Numbered from the stretch's first letter, positions 30,480-40,511 are shown. The stretch is 64,000 nt of DNA from an uncultured Pelagibacteraceae bacterium (GCA_902521675.1 CABYSP010000002.1:1-64000), one strand, 5' to 3'. Program-made: numbers and translations. Notes: generated from the sequence alone by a model not told the origin.

Positions 30480-31887
30480 TTTCTTTATTATTGTATAAAA
30501 TCTGGTTTTTTAATTTATTTATATTATCAACCATCTCAGGATCTTTTTCTTTTATCTTTTCAATAGTTTTTACCGAATGAATTATTGTTGTATGGTCTCG
30601 GTTAGAAAATTCTCTTCCAATTTCAGGTAATGATTTAGAAGTTAAAATTTTAGTTAAATAAATTGCTGTTTGCCTAGGTCTTACTAAATATCTTGATCTT
30701 CTAGAAGATAGCATTTCATTTTTACTGATTTTGAAAAACTTACAAACAATTGTCTGAATTAGATCTATTGTAACTTTATTTTCCGCTAAATTTAATAAAT
30801 CCTTTAAAACTACTTTAGTTTCAGCAAGATTTGGGACTTTGTTGTAGATTCTTGAAAATGAAACAACTCTATTTATTGCACCAACTAATTCTCTTACACT
30901 TCCAGTTATTTCATTACTTATAAAATCTTGAATTTCTCTAGAAACTTGTAATTGTTCGGAATACAAACCATTCAATTCTTCAGTTTTCTTTTCAACTATT
31001 TTTTTTCTTAACTCAAGGTCCGGCTTTTGAATATCAACAACTAATCCGCCGGAAAATCTTGATTTAATTCTTTCTTGAATCCTTGATAATTTGTTTGGTG
31101 CTCGATCAGATGATACAATTATTTGAGATCCCTTATCAAGTAATGCATTAAATGTATGAAAAAACTCCTCCTGCATAACCTCTTTTCCACTTATAAACTG
31201 AATATCATCGATTAATAAAATATCTGTATTTCTAAAATATTCTTTAAACTTAACCATGTCGTTTGATTTAATTGATTTCACAAACTGATACATGAAACGT
31301 TCTGCAGAAATAAACATTAATTTATTATTTTTTTTAAGTTCTAAACCTATTGAATTTAATAAGTGAGTTTTTCCCATTCCAACACCACCATAAATATAAA
31401 GTGGATTATAGTGAGATATATTTTCAGAAACTTTTAAAGAAGCTTCGTAAGCTAATTTGTTACTTGAACCTGTAATAAAATTATCAAATCTTTTGTTTGG
31501 ATCAATTCTATTATATTGAAGGTAAGAGTCTTTTATAAATGAAACTTTTTCATTAGTATTGTTCTCATTAATATTATTTTCCTTTAAAGTGGTATCTTGA
31601 GTTTTTTCAACTATTTTGAACTCAATTCTAATAATGTCTTTTTTATATACCTTAATTATCTGTAATATTTGGTCTAAATACCTTGATGTAATCCAATCTC
31701 TAATAAATCTTGTTGGAACTGATAATAATAAATAATTATTAAATTCCTCTACAAAAGAAATCTTTTTTAACCAGCTCTCATAAACTTCTAAGCCTAGTTT
31801 ATTTTTCATTTCATTCTGTACTTGCTTCCATTCGAAGCTTTCAGAAGAAAAATTATTAATATTTTTTGTATTTGTTAATTTATTCAT
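30469..31887 (-). CDS. dnaA: Chromosomal replication initiator DnaA
   Basis: GGVGMGKTHLLNSIG Walker A, LLIDDIQFISGK, C-terminal SNRDHTTIIHSVKTI. Confidence 0.98.
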   Translation of the reverse strand: MNKLTNTKNINNFSSESFEWKQVQNEMKNKLGLEVYESWLKKISFVEEFNNYLLLSVPTRFIRDWITSRYLDQILQIIKVYKKDIIRIEFKIVEKTQDTTLKENNINENNTNEKVSFIKDSYLQYNRIDPNKRFDNFITGSSNKLAYEASLKVSENISHYNPLYIYGGVGMGKTHLLNSIGLELKKNNKLMFISAERFMYQFVKSIKSNDMVKFKEYFRNTDILLIDDIQFISGKEVMQEEFFHTFNALLDKGSQIIVSSDRAPNKLSRIQERIKSRFSGGLVVDIQKPDLELRKKIVEKKTEELNGLYSEQLQVSREIQDFISNEITGSVRELVGAINRVVSFSRIYNKVPNLAETKVVLKDLLNLAENKVTIDLIQTIVCKFFKISKNEMLSSRRSRYLVRPRQTAIYLTKILTSKSLPEIGREFSNRDHTTIIHSVKTIEKIKEKDPEMVDNINKLKNQILYNNKENEI

Positions 31888-32029
31888 AACTTAAGGGGAA
31901 ATCTCAGTTAGAACTATTTAAAAAAATTTGCAACAAGTTAATAAAGAAATTTAAAAAAAAATAAAATCTATGATTGTGATTTATATTTTAAAAAATAAAT
32001 TTTAAATTAAACTTAAATTTAAAATTATA

Positions 32030-32097
32030 AATTGAATCGAATATAGATTGAATCAATTAATTGATTGAATTAAAATTGAATCAAATATAGATTGAAT
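32030..32097. repeat. 24-bp direct repeat pair flanking a 16-bp palindrome upstream of dnaA
   Basis: AATTGAATCGAATATAGATTGAAT (32030-32053) and AATTGAATCAAATATAGATTGAAT (32074-32097), 23/24 identical; AATCAATTAATTGATT palindrome at 32051-32066. Confidence 0.85.
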
Positions 32098-32161
32098 GGC
32101 GATAATCCAAATATTTACTAAATCTAAATATAGTAACTTGATACAAAACTTAAATATATAA

Positions 32162-32170
32162 TGTGGATAT
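32162..32170 (-). promoter_or_regulatory. Near-consensus DnaA box
   Basis: TGTGGATAT; reverse complement ATATCCACA matches TTATCCACA at 8/9. Confidence 0.5.
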
Positions 32171-32200
32171 CAGGAGTTGTTTGAAAATTTATACTAACGT

Positions 32201-32461
32201 TTAGATTGCAGCAATTTTTTTTGTTATTCTAGAAACATTCCTAGAAGCATTTTGTTTTTTTATTATTCCTGTTTTTGCAATTTTCATCAACTCAGAGTTT
32301 AACTTTGGTAGAAATTTAAGGGCTTCATCTTTCTTTTTACCATCAATTAGAAGGTTCATTTTCTTAAGAGCGTTTCTAAATCTGCTCTTTCTAGCTTTAT
32401 TTACCGCTGTTTGTTTAGAAATTCTTCTAATTCTTTTGATTGCTGATTTTGTGTTTGCCAT
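32201..32461 (-). CDS. rpsT: 30S ribosomal protein S20
   Basis: MANTKSAIKRIRRISKQTAVNKARKSRFRNALKKM; tracked ORF start extended 24 codons too far, into mutM. Confidence 0.95.
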   Translation of the reverse strand: MANTKSAIKRIRRISKQTAVNKARKSRFRNALKKMNLLIDGKKKDEALKFLPKLNSELMKIAKTGIIKKQNASRNVSRITKKIAAI

Positions 32462-32511
32462 CTGCGCAGGGGTATAGCTTGAGAATTTAAAGTGGTCAAC
32501 TAAATATTTAA

Positions 32512-33375
32512 CTATTTTTGACAAGAAATACAAAAAAAAGTTGATCTATTTGATGTTATTTTTTTTTTTATAATACCCTTGCAATGCTTACGCTTACAAC
32601 CAGTACCGTCTTGCTGATAAACTTTAAACTCTTTTTGGAAGTTACCTTTGTTACCTGAAATATCTTTAAAATCTCTTATACTTGAACCTCCCTTATTAAT
32701 TGCCTGTTGAAGTATTTTCTTAGAATTTAAAATAATATTTAAACATTCATTTTTGTTAAGTCTTTTTGCCTTTTTAAATGGATTTATTTTACTAGCGAAA
32801 AGAATTTCACTTGCATAAATATTACCTATTCCAGAAACAAATCTCTGATCAATTAAGAAACTTTTTATATCCTTATTTTTTTTCTTAAAATAATTAACTA
32901 CATAATTTAAGTTAAATTTGTCACTAAATGGTTCAGGGCCCATTGATTTAAATCTTCTCTGTAGATCTTGATAATTTTTAATTATTTCAAAAAATCCAAA
33001 ACGTCTTGGATCATTATAAATTACTTTCAAGCTATCAAATATAAACTCTGCATGATTGTGTTTTTTAGGTAAAAAGGGTGAATGATAAAAACTAGTATTC
33101 GTAAATTTTAGAGGCTTTTTCTTATCAAGAATATGAATGGTTCCTGACATTCCTAAATGGATTAAACAATAATCTTCATTTTGAAAATGGATAATCAAAT
33201 ATTTAGAAAATCTACTAACTTCAATTATTTTTTTATTTTTAAGAAAACTTTCAAAATCACTTGGTATTTTAAACCTTAAATTCCTGTTTCTGATTATTAC
33301 TTTTTTTATGCTTTTTTTTTTGATCTTTTTATGAAGGGATTGTCTAACAATTTCTACTTCTGGTAATTCTGGCAT
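32512..33375 (-). CDS. mutM: Formamidopyrimidine-DNA glycosylase
   Basis: MPELPEVEIVR, C-terminal zinc finger CKRKHCKGIIKKK...CISC. Confidence 0.96.
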   Translation of the reverse strand: MPELPEVEIVRQSLHKKIKKKSIKKVIIRNRNLRFKIPSDFESFLKNKKIIEVSRFSKYLIIHFQNEDYCLIHLGMSGTIHILDKKKPLKFTNTSFYHSPFLPKKHNHAEFIFDSLKVIYNDPRRFGFFEIIKNYQDLQRRFKSMGPEPFSDKFNLNYVVNYFKKKNKDIKSFLIDQRFVSGIGNIYASEILFASKINPFKKAKRLNKNECLNIILNSKKILQQAINKGGSSIRDFKDISGNKGNFQKEFKVYQQDGTGCKRKHCKGIIKKKITSNRSTFFCISCQK

Positions 33376-33404
33376 TTGATACTATATTCAATATATATTT
33401 TTTT

Positions 33405-34109
33405 ATGCAACAAAATCTTCAAAATAAAAAAGGACTTGTAGAAAATGTATTTAATCAGGTCTACAACAAATATGACTTGATGAATGACTTTATGTCTATG
33501 GGTGTACATAGATATTGGAAAAAAAGTTTAATCAATATGATGAATCCGAGAGTTAATAGAAAATTAATAGATGTTGCAAGTGGGACGGGGGATGTTGGAA
33601 AGTTATTTTTAGATAGCACAAATAAAGAGGCTGAAATTACTTGTGTAGACCCTAATAAAGGAATGATTAGTCAAGGAAAGCAAAAATTATCAAATTACAA
33701 AAATGTAAAATGGGTTATTTCTCAAGCAGAAAAATTACCAATAACAGAAAATTCATTTGATTATTACACTATTAGCTTTGGGCTAAGAAATACAAAAAAT
33801 TTAAATAAAGCACTTTCAGAAGCCTATAGAGTTTTAAAGCCTGGTGGACGCTATCTGTGTCTAGAATTTTCTAAAATTCAAAACTCAAATCTTGATTTTG
33901 TATATAAAAATTATTCAAAACTCATTCCTATTATTGGTCAGTTTGTAGTTGGAGAAAAAGAACCTTACGAATATTTAATCAAAAGTATTGAACAATTTAT
34001 TAATCAAGATGAATTAATAGAGTTGATGGAAAAAAATAATTTTCATAAATGTTCTTATAGAAATCTTTCTGGTGGTATTGTTTCAATTCATAGTGGTTGG
34101 AAAATTTGA
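33405..34109 (+). CDS. ubiE: Ubiquinone biosynthesis C-methyltransferase
   Basis: YDLMNDFMSMGVHRYWK, DVASGTGDVG. Confidence 0.95.
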   Translation: MQQNLQNKKGLVENVFNQVYNKYDLMNDFMSMGVHRYWKKSLINMMNPRVNRKLIDVASGTGDVGKLFLDSTNKEAEITCVDPNKGMISQGKQKLSNYKNVKWVISQAEKLPITENSFDYYTISFGLRNTKNLNKALSEAYRVLKPGGRYLCLEFSKIQNSNLDFVYKNYSKLIPIIGQFVVGEKEPYEYLIKSIEQFINQDELIELMEKNNFHKCSYRNLSGGIVSIHSGWKI

Positions 34110-35677
34110 TGATTAAAAGACTTATTACTTTATTTAAATTGGGTAGAAAAATTGCAAAATCAGATATTTTAAAAATTTCATCAAAATTTAAAAAACCTCC
34201 TTTAGCTATAACAATATTGTTCCAAATTTTATCCATTTCATTTGAAAAAAAAGAGCAAAATAATTTAATTGAAGATGATGGAGAAAGACTATCTAGGTCA
34301 TTAGAATCTATGGGTACAACTTTCATCAAACTTGGACAATTTCTTGCTACTAGACCTGATATAATTGGAGAAGAATTATCTTTAAAGCTAGAAAAACTTC
34401 AAGATCGATTGCCCCCTTTTTCAATTCATGAAGCAAAAGAAATTATTAAAGAAGATCTCGGAATCGATGCGTTTAATTCTATAATTGATTTAAGTGAACC
34501 AGTTGCCGCTGCTTCGATTGCACAAGTTCATAAAGCAAAAATAAATGACAATGGAACTATTAAAGATGTAGCAATAAAAATTTTAAGACCAAATATAAAA
34601 AAAATATTCAATGAAGAAATAGATGCGATGATGCTATTTGCATTTATTATTGAGTCATTTGTAAAAAAAACAAAAAGATTAAAACTTGTTGAAGTTGTTT
34701 TTTTACTTAAAGAAATAACTAATCTTGAAATGGATTTAAGATTCGAAGCTGCTGCAGCAAATGAATATGCAGAAAATACAAAAAATGATGCTGGATTTAA
34801 AGTTCCTGAGATTTATTGGAATTTTACAAGTGAAAATGTAATGACTTTGGATTGGATAGATGGAATTTCAATAAGAGAAGCTGAGGAGCTTAAGAAAAGA
34901 AATTTGGATACTAATAAAATAGCTGAAGATATTATCCAACATTTTTTGAGACATGCTGTAAGAGATGGTTTTTTTCATGCAGACATGCATCAAGGAAATA
35001 TTTTTGTTGATAATAGTGGCCAGATTGTCCCTATAGATTTTGGGATTATGGGTAGATTAGATAAACTTAGTAAAAGGTTTTTAGCAGAAATTTTATTTGG
35101 ATTTATTCAAAGAGATTATCGCAAAGTAGCTGAAGTTCACTTGGTTGCTGGATTAGTTCCTAAAGAAGTGCCAATCGATGATTTAGCTCAAGCTTTGAGA
35201 TCTATTGGTGAACCTATATTTGGTCAAGAGGTAAAAGATATTTCAGGAGGTAAATTACTCAAACAATTGTTTGATGTAACAGAAAAGTTTAATATGCAAA
35301 CTCAACCTCAATTGTTAATGTTGCAAAAAACTATGGTTGTTGTTGAAGGTGTAGCAAGAAAATTAAATCCAAACACAAATATTTGGACAACTTCAAGGCC
35401 TGTACTAGAAAATTGGCTTAAAGAAACAAAAGACCCAATTAATAATTTAAATGAAACTTTAAAAAATACATCTGAAGTTATTAAACGTTTGCCAGAATTT
35501 CCTGAGATTATGGATAAAGCAAATCAAGCATTAACATTTTTAGCTAGTGGTCAAATTCCACAAAACTCAAATTCTTATACCGCTCTGAATGATAAGAAAT
35601 CAGAAATGATAGCATTTAGAAATCAATCTATTATTGGTTTATTACTTCTTGTAATTTTTGGTCTTATAGTATTTTAA
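34097..35677 (+). CDS. ubiB: Ubiquinone biosynthesis ABC1-type atypical kinase
   Basis: KLGQFLATRPDIIG, AAASIAQVHKA, HADMHQGNIFV. Confidence 0.95.
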   Translation: MENLMIKRLITLFKLGRKIAKSDILKISSKFKKPPLAITILFQILSISFEKKEQNNLIEDDGERLSRSLESMGTTFIKLGQFLATRPDIIGEELSLKLEKLQDRLPPFSIHEAKEIIKEDLGIDAFNSIIDLSEPVAAASIAQVHKAKINDNGTIKDVAIKILRPNIKKIFNEEIDAMMLFAFIIESFVKKTKRLKLVEVVFLLKEITNLEMDLRFEAAAANEYAENTKNDAGFKVPEIYWNFTSENVMTLDWIDGISIREAEELKKRNLDTNKIAEDIIQHFLRHAVRDGFFHADMHQGNIFVDNSGQIVPIDFGIMGRLDKLSKRFLAEILFGFIQRDYRKVAEVHLVAGLVPKEVPIDDLAQALRSIGEPIFGQEVKDISGGKLLKQLFDVTEKFNMQTQPQLLMLQKTMVVVEGVARKLNPNTNIWTTSRPVLENWLKETKDPINNLNETLKNTSEVIKRLPEFPEIMDKANQALTFLASGQIPQNSNSYTALNDKKSEMIAFRNQSIIGLLLLVIFGLIVF

Positions 35678-35685
35678 TTCTGCAA

Positions 35686-36891
35686 ATGAAAAATTTGTTA
35701 AATAAAAATATACTATTTATTATCTGTGGAGGAATATCTGCTTATAAAAGTCTTGAAACAATTAGGCTTTTTAAAAAGAATGGTGCAGAAATAAAGACAA
35801 TTCTTACAACAAGTGCAAAAGAGTTTGTAACTCCGCTTTCAATAACGTCACTTTCTCAAGGTAAAGTTTATAGTGATTTATTTAGTGTAGAAAATGAGGC
35901 TGAAATGGATCATATTTCACTTTCAAGATGGGCAGATATAATTGTAATTGCACCTGCAACGGCAAATACAATTTCGAAACTGGCTCAAGGAACAACTGAT
36001 GATTTAGCATCCACTGTTGTTTTGGCATCAGATAAAGACATTATTTTAGCACCAGCAATGAATGTAAGAATGTGGGAGCATCCAAGTACTAAAACAAATA
36101 TAAAAAAATTAAAAGGATTTGGATATAAACTAATAGGTCCAGATGTTGGTGATATGGCATGTGGTGAATATGGAGAGGGTAAAATGTCAGACCCATCAGT
36201 AATTGCTGAAGAAGTTGATAAATATTTCTTAACTCAAAAAAATAGTAAAAAATTTAAAGCATTAGTTACAGCAGGTCCAACTAATGAGTACATAGATCCA
36301 GTTCGTTTTATTACAAATAAATCAAGTGGCAAACAAGGATATGAATTAGCAAAATCATTATCCAAAAAAGGTTTTGATACAACATTAATATCAGGTCCAA
36401 CTAATCTAGAAATAACTAAGGATATTAATCTTATAAAAGTTGAAACAGCAGATGAAATGTTAGTTGCTACTCAAGAAAATTTACCTGTTGATGTAGTAAT
36501 TTTTTCTGCTGCAGTAGCTGATTTTAAGATTAACAAAAAGTATAAAAATAAAATTAAAAAGCAAGAGAACTTAAACTTAAATTTAGAAAAGAATGTAGAC
36601 ATACTTCATTATGTGTCTAACCATAACTCTATGAGACCTGAACTTGTAATAGGATTTGCAGCAGAAACTAATCAGATCGATAAAAATGCAGAGGAAAAAT
36701 TAAACAAGAAAAATTGTGACTGGATAATTTCTAATGATGTATCAAATAAAGATATAGGATTTAATTCTGATTATAATGAAGTAACAATTCATTATAAAAA
36801 CAAAGATGTTAAAAAAGAAAAACTTTCATATAAAAAAAAATCTGGAATTTCTGATGAAATAGTTGATAGAATAATTGATCAATTAAATTAA
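35686..36891 (+). CDS. coaBC: Bifunctional phosphopantothenoylcysteine decarboxylase/PPC synthetase
   Basis: APAMNVRMWEHP, VTAGPTNEYIDPVRFITNKSSGKQG. Confidence 0.96.
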   Translation: MKNLLNKNILFIICGGISAYKSLETIRLFKKNGAEIKTILTTSAKEFVTPLSITSLSQGKVYSDLFSVENEAEMDHISLSRWADIIVIAPATANTISKLAQGTTDDLASTVVLASDKDIILAPAMNVRMWEHPSTKTNIKKLKGFGYKLIGPDVGDMACGEYGEGKMSDPSVIAEEVDKYFLTQKNSKKFKALVTAGPTNEYIDPVRFITNKSSGKQGYELAKSLSKKGFDTTLISGPTNLEITKDINLIKVETADEMLVATQENLPVDVVIFSAAVADFKINKKYKNKIKKQENLNLNLEKNVDILHYVSNHNSMRPELVIGFAAETNQIDKNAEEKLNKKNCDWIISNDVSNKDIGFNSDYNEVTIHYKNKDVKKEKLSYKKKSGISDEIVDRIIDQLN

Positions 36892-37328
36892 TGGCAAAAG
36901 TTCTTATCAAAAAGTTAGACCCTGCGGTTGAATTACCTGCTTACAAAACAGAAGGTGCATCTGGCATGGATTTGATGGCATTAGTAAAAGAACCCATCAA
37001 TCTTAAACCAAACTCATCATGTTTAGTTCCAACAGGGCTTGCTGTTGCATTTTCAAGTGATTTCGAAATCCAAATAAGACCAAGATCTGGTTTAGCTGCA
37101 AAAAACAGTATAAGTGTTTTAAATACACCTGGAACTATTGATAGTGATTACAGGGGAGAAATAAAAGTAATCCTTTTTAATCACGGGAAAAATAGTTTCT
37201 TGATAAATAATAAGGATAGAATAGCACAAATGATTTTAACTCCTGTAATCAAAATGGATCTTGAGGAAACTAATGATCTACCAGAAACAATTAGAGGAGA
37301 AGGTGGTTTTGGCTCTACTGGAAAATGA
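36891..37328 (+). CDS. dut: dUTP diphosphatase
   Basis: GASGMDL, PRSGLAAK, GTIDSDYRGE, RGEGGFGSTG. Confidence 0.97.
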   Translation: MAKVLIKKLDPAVELPAYKTEGASGMDLMALVKEPINLKPNSSCLVPTGLAVAFSSDFEIQIRPRSGLAAKNSISVLNTPGTIDSDYRGEIKVILFNHGKNSFLINNKDRIAQMILTPVIKMDLEETNDLPETIRGEGGFGSTGK

Positions 37329-38092
37329 GCAAAAATTTAAGCAAAAAAGAAATAAATAAATTTTCTAGACAAATAATTTTAAAAAACATAGGTCCACTAG
37401 GACAAAAAAAAATCCTAGACTCAAAGGTTTTAATAATTGGGATGGGTGGTCTAGGATGTCCAGCAGCTGATTTTTTGACCCGATCTGGCATTGGGAAACT
37501 AGGAATTGTTGATCATGACATCGTTAGCCTATCAAATATTCATAGACAAAGTTTATATGATGAAAAAGATTTAAATCACTCAAAAGTTATAATTGCAAAA
37601 AAAAAACTAAATAGAATAAACCCAAAAACAAAAATAAATCTTTATAACTTTAAAATTGATAGAGTAAAATTTGAAAAAATAATAAAAAATTATGACTTCA
37701 TTATTGATGGTACTGACAATTTTGAAAGTAAATTTTTAATAAATGATTTAAGTTTAAAATATAAAAAATTTCTTGTGACTGGAGCAATTAGTAAATTTGA
37801 TGGCCATATTTTTACTTTTGATTTTGTAGATAAAAATACTCCTTCTTTACGAGACTTCTATCAAGAGGAAGTTATTACTGATGAAATATTAAACTGTGAA
37901 TATGAAGGAATATTGGGACCAGTAGCAGGAACAATTGGAACATTGCTAGCTAATGAAGTTTTAAAAAAAATATTAAAAATTGGTCAAAATTTAAATGGAT
38001 TTATTCTTATTATAGATTTATTAAATTTAAACTTTAGAAAAGTTAAATTAAATAAAACAAAGAAAAGTGAAAATAAAAAATCTAATATATAA
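37325..38092 (+). CDS. HesA/MoeB/ThiF-family adenylyltransferase
   Basis: SRQIILKNIG, IGMGGLGCPAADFL, IDGTDNF. Confidence 0.93.
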   Translation: MSKNLSKKEINKFSRQIILKNIGPLGQKKILDSKVLIIGMGGLGCPAADFLTRSGIGKLGIVDHDIVSLSNIHRQSLYDEKDLNHSKVIIAKKKLNRINPKTKINLYNFKIDRVKFEKIIKNYDFIIDGTDNFESKFLINDLSLKYKKFLVTGAISKFDGHIFTFDFVDKNTPSLRDFYQEEVITDEILNCEYEGILGPVAGTIGTLLANEVLKKILKIGQNLNGFILIIDLLNLNFRKVKLNKTKKSENKKSNI

Positions 38093-38522
38093 TATTTTTA
38101 TATTCTCTCTTTTAATATTCTTTATTACCTCAAGTAATGCAGGAGAAATATTCGTTTCTCTTAAAAAAAATAAGGTGAACGTACGCTATGGACCAAGTTT
38201 TGAATCTGACATCAAGTATGTTTATAAGAAAATAAATTTACCTTTAAAACAAATCGATAAAAAGGAAAATTTTAGACGAATCATTGATTTTAAAAATAAC
38301 AACGGATGGATTCATATTTCACAATTAAAAAAAAGTAATTCAGTAATAGCCGCAAAAGATAAAGTTTTATTTAAAAAACCTACATCTTTTGCTAAACCAG
38401 TTGCTCAAATAAAAAAAGGAAGATTACTAATTATAGAAAAGTGTGAACAAAACTGGTGCAAAATTACATCAGAAGAATTTGAAGGTTGGATTAAAAGAGA
38501 TAATATTTGGGGTCTAAATTAA
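38067..38522 (+). CDS. Secreted SH3-domain protein
   Basis: Signal peptide; KVNVRYGPSFESDIKYV and second repeat CEQNWCKITSEEFEGWIKRDNIWG. Confidence 0.88.
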   Translation: MKIKNLIYNIFIFSLLIFFITSSNAGEIFVSLKKNKVNVRYGPSFESDIKYVYKKINLPLKQIDKKENFRRIIDFKNNNGWIHISQLKKSNSVIAAKDKVLFKKPTSFAKPVAQIKKGRLLIIEKCEQNWCKITSEEFEGWIKRDNIWGLN

Positions 38523-39118
38523 TTAAAATCAGCGGATAATGAGGCTATATTTTCTTTAGATAATTTTGTGCTATGAGAATATTCTTTATGATCAATTCCA
38601 AGCTCAATTTCTGAGCTATTGGATTGGAATTTTTCTATTTGATCATCAGTAAAACTAAAATGAATAAATTGTACTGATGAAGCTTTTCCTTCAGAAGAAG
38701 TTCTATCAACATCTTCTTCAGGAACTGCTTTAATTTTCTCACCATTTATTTTCATAAATACTGTTTCTTCAATTCCACCAACTTTTCCAAGAAACGCAGC
38801 TCTTGAAATAGGGTTATCTATTTCAAACATTAAAGTTGCAGTTAGTTCTTTACCATTAGGTATTAAGGGATTGTAGGCAGATAGCTCATCCTGAAGTTGC
38901 TCATCGCCGCCTTTTTCAATATATAGCATTTCTTGTACTTGAGCTAACATTGTTTCATAACTTTCAAAATAAAAAGTGGCATAAGGTCCTAAAGCAACTC
39001 TTCTATTTTTTTTATAGTCAACAATATTTTTTCTTAATTCACGTCTCTTTTCTATATAAACATCTAAAGGTATGATGTCTTCTTTTTGAATTTCTCTTTT
39101 TTCTCTCGGCATGATCAT
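38519..39118 (-). CDS. DUF3501-family protein
   Basis: EKREIQKEDIIPLDVYIEKRRELRKNIV..RVALGPYATFYFE typical of DUF3501 and the expected rubrerythrin/Fe-S neighbourhood. Confidence 0.85.
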   Translation of the reverse strand: MIMPREKREIQKEDIIPLDVYIEKRRELRKNIVDYKKNRRVALGPYATFYFESYETMLAQVQEMLYIEKGGDEQLQDELSAYNPLIPNGKELTATLMFEIDNPISRAAFLGKVGGIEETVFMKINGEKIKAVPEEDVDRTSSEGKASSVQFIHFSFTDDQIEKFQSNSSEIELGIDHKEYSHSTKLSKENIASLSADFN

Positions 39119-40446
39119 AAGTTATAACTTTTTGCCATCAATTCGATAGGATGTAGTGCCTCATCATTAGATATATTTGTGTCAACTTCTAACTGTTTTA
39201 AATGTTTACCAGCTAAAGGACAATCAGAAGCCATATACTTATTATTTTTATTTTTTATTTGTCTAACTGTAGGTCTTCCAACTTTATTTGCTAAATCATG
39301 AGTTTCTTTCATTACTCCAAAAGTTCCTCCATGACCTGCACATCTTTCAACTACATCAATTTTAACGTTTGGTATTAGTTTTAACATATCTCTTGCTTTG
39401 ATACCCATATTCTGTGCCCTAGCATGACAAGCATGATGCACAGTTACTCCCCCATCAATCTCATTTAATCCTTCTGCTAATCCCTCATTATTTGCAATAT
39501 CCACAACATACTCATCAATATCCATTACATTTACAGATAATTTTTTTATTTTTTCATCGTTTGGTAATAACAAAGGCCATTCGAATTTTAACATCAATCC
39601 ACAACTAGCTGTTAAGGTTACTACTTTATATCCTTTATCAATCCATTCGATCAAATCCTTAGAAACTTTTTTCGCTTGTTCGACAACTTTTGGCAGATCT
39701 GCTTGTTCTAAAAATGGCATCCCACAACAACCAGGATAAGCTTCTTGAACCTCTACACCATTTTTTTTCAAAACTTTTAAAGCAGCAACACCCGTATTTT
39801 TTTTGTTAAAATTTACAAAACAAGTTGAATAAATAACTACTTTTCTATCTTTAGAAGGTGTTAGATAATTTATCTTATCTTTATTTTTTTTAAAAAAATT
39901 TGAAAAAGTTTCTGAGTTATATTTTGGTAGTTGAACTCTTTTATCTATTCCTGCAATAAGTTCCAATATTTTTCTAATTAATTTATTTTTAACATTTGAT
40001 GCCCAGTTAATTATTTTTGAGAACATTACACCAATTTTGGCGTTTCGGTCTATTTGGGCTAATTGTGTTGGTACCCTTGGTAATTTACCTAATTTTTTTT
40101 GAGCTGTTCTATATCGCAACATTAAATGTGGAAAATCTAAATCAAACTCATGAGGTGGAACATATGGGCATTTAGTCATAAAACACATATCACACAAAGT
40201 GCATGCATCAACAACAGGGGCAAATTGATCGCTAGATAAGCTTTCAACATCCTCATTTTTAGATTCATCTATCATATCAAATAGCTTTGGAAATGAATCG
40301 CAAAGATTAAAACATCTTCTACATCCATGACAAATATCAAATACTCTTCTCATTTCAGTATCTAATTTTTCAGGATTTAAAAAATCAGGATGCTCAAAAT
40401 CTATAGGATGTCGTATAGGTGCACCTAAACTTCCTTCTTTGCTCAT
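39115..40446 (-). CDS. Heterodisulfide reductase-related Fe-S protein
   Basis: CHGCRRCFNLCDSFP, CTLCDMCFMTKCPYVPP, CCG domains (YPGCCGMPF; CAGHGG). Confidence 0.9.
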   Translation of the reverse strand: MSKEGSLGAPIRHPIDFEHPDFLNPEKLDTEMRRVFDICHGCRRCFNLCDSFPKLFDMIDESKNEDVESLSSDQFAPVVDACTLCDMCFMTKCPYVPPHEFDLDFPHLMLRYRTAQKKLGKLPRVPTQLAQIDRNAKIGVMFSKIINWASNVKNKLIRKILELIAGIDKRVQLPKYNSETFSNFFKKNKDKINYLTPSKDRKVVIYSTCFVNFNKKNTGVAALKVLKKNGVEVQEAYPGCCGMPFLEQADLPKVVEQAKKVSKDLIEWIDKGYKVVTLTASCGLMLKFEWPLLLPNDEKIKKLSVNVMDIDEYVVDIANNEGLAEGLNEIDGGVTVHHACHARAQNMGIKARDMLKLIPNVKIDVVERCAGHGGTFGVMKETHDLANKVGRPTVRQIKNKNNKYMASDCPLAGKHLKQLEVDTNISNDEALHPIELMAKSYNL

Positions 40447-40477
40447 ATAATAAGTTTTTTTGAAATTTGAATTGTTT

Positions 40478-40502
40478 TTAGTGGGCGTTAGTCGCCCACT
40501 AA
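40478..40502. promoter_or_regulatory. Strong intercistronic stem-loop between rubrerythrin and Fe-S protein genes
   Basis: TTAGTGGGCG-TTAGT-CGCCCACTAA, perfect 10-bp stem, no clear T-run on either strand. Confidence 0.75.
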
Positions 40503-40511
40503 GAAATTTGA

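Noticed and set aside
32002-32016. TTAA-N7-TTAA as a stand-alone CtrA site
   Set aside because: Expected often by chance in such AT-rich DNA; kept only as supporting detail for the candidate origin.
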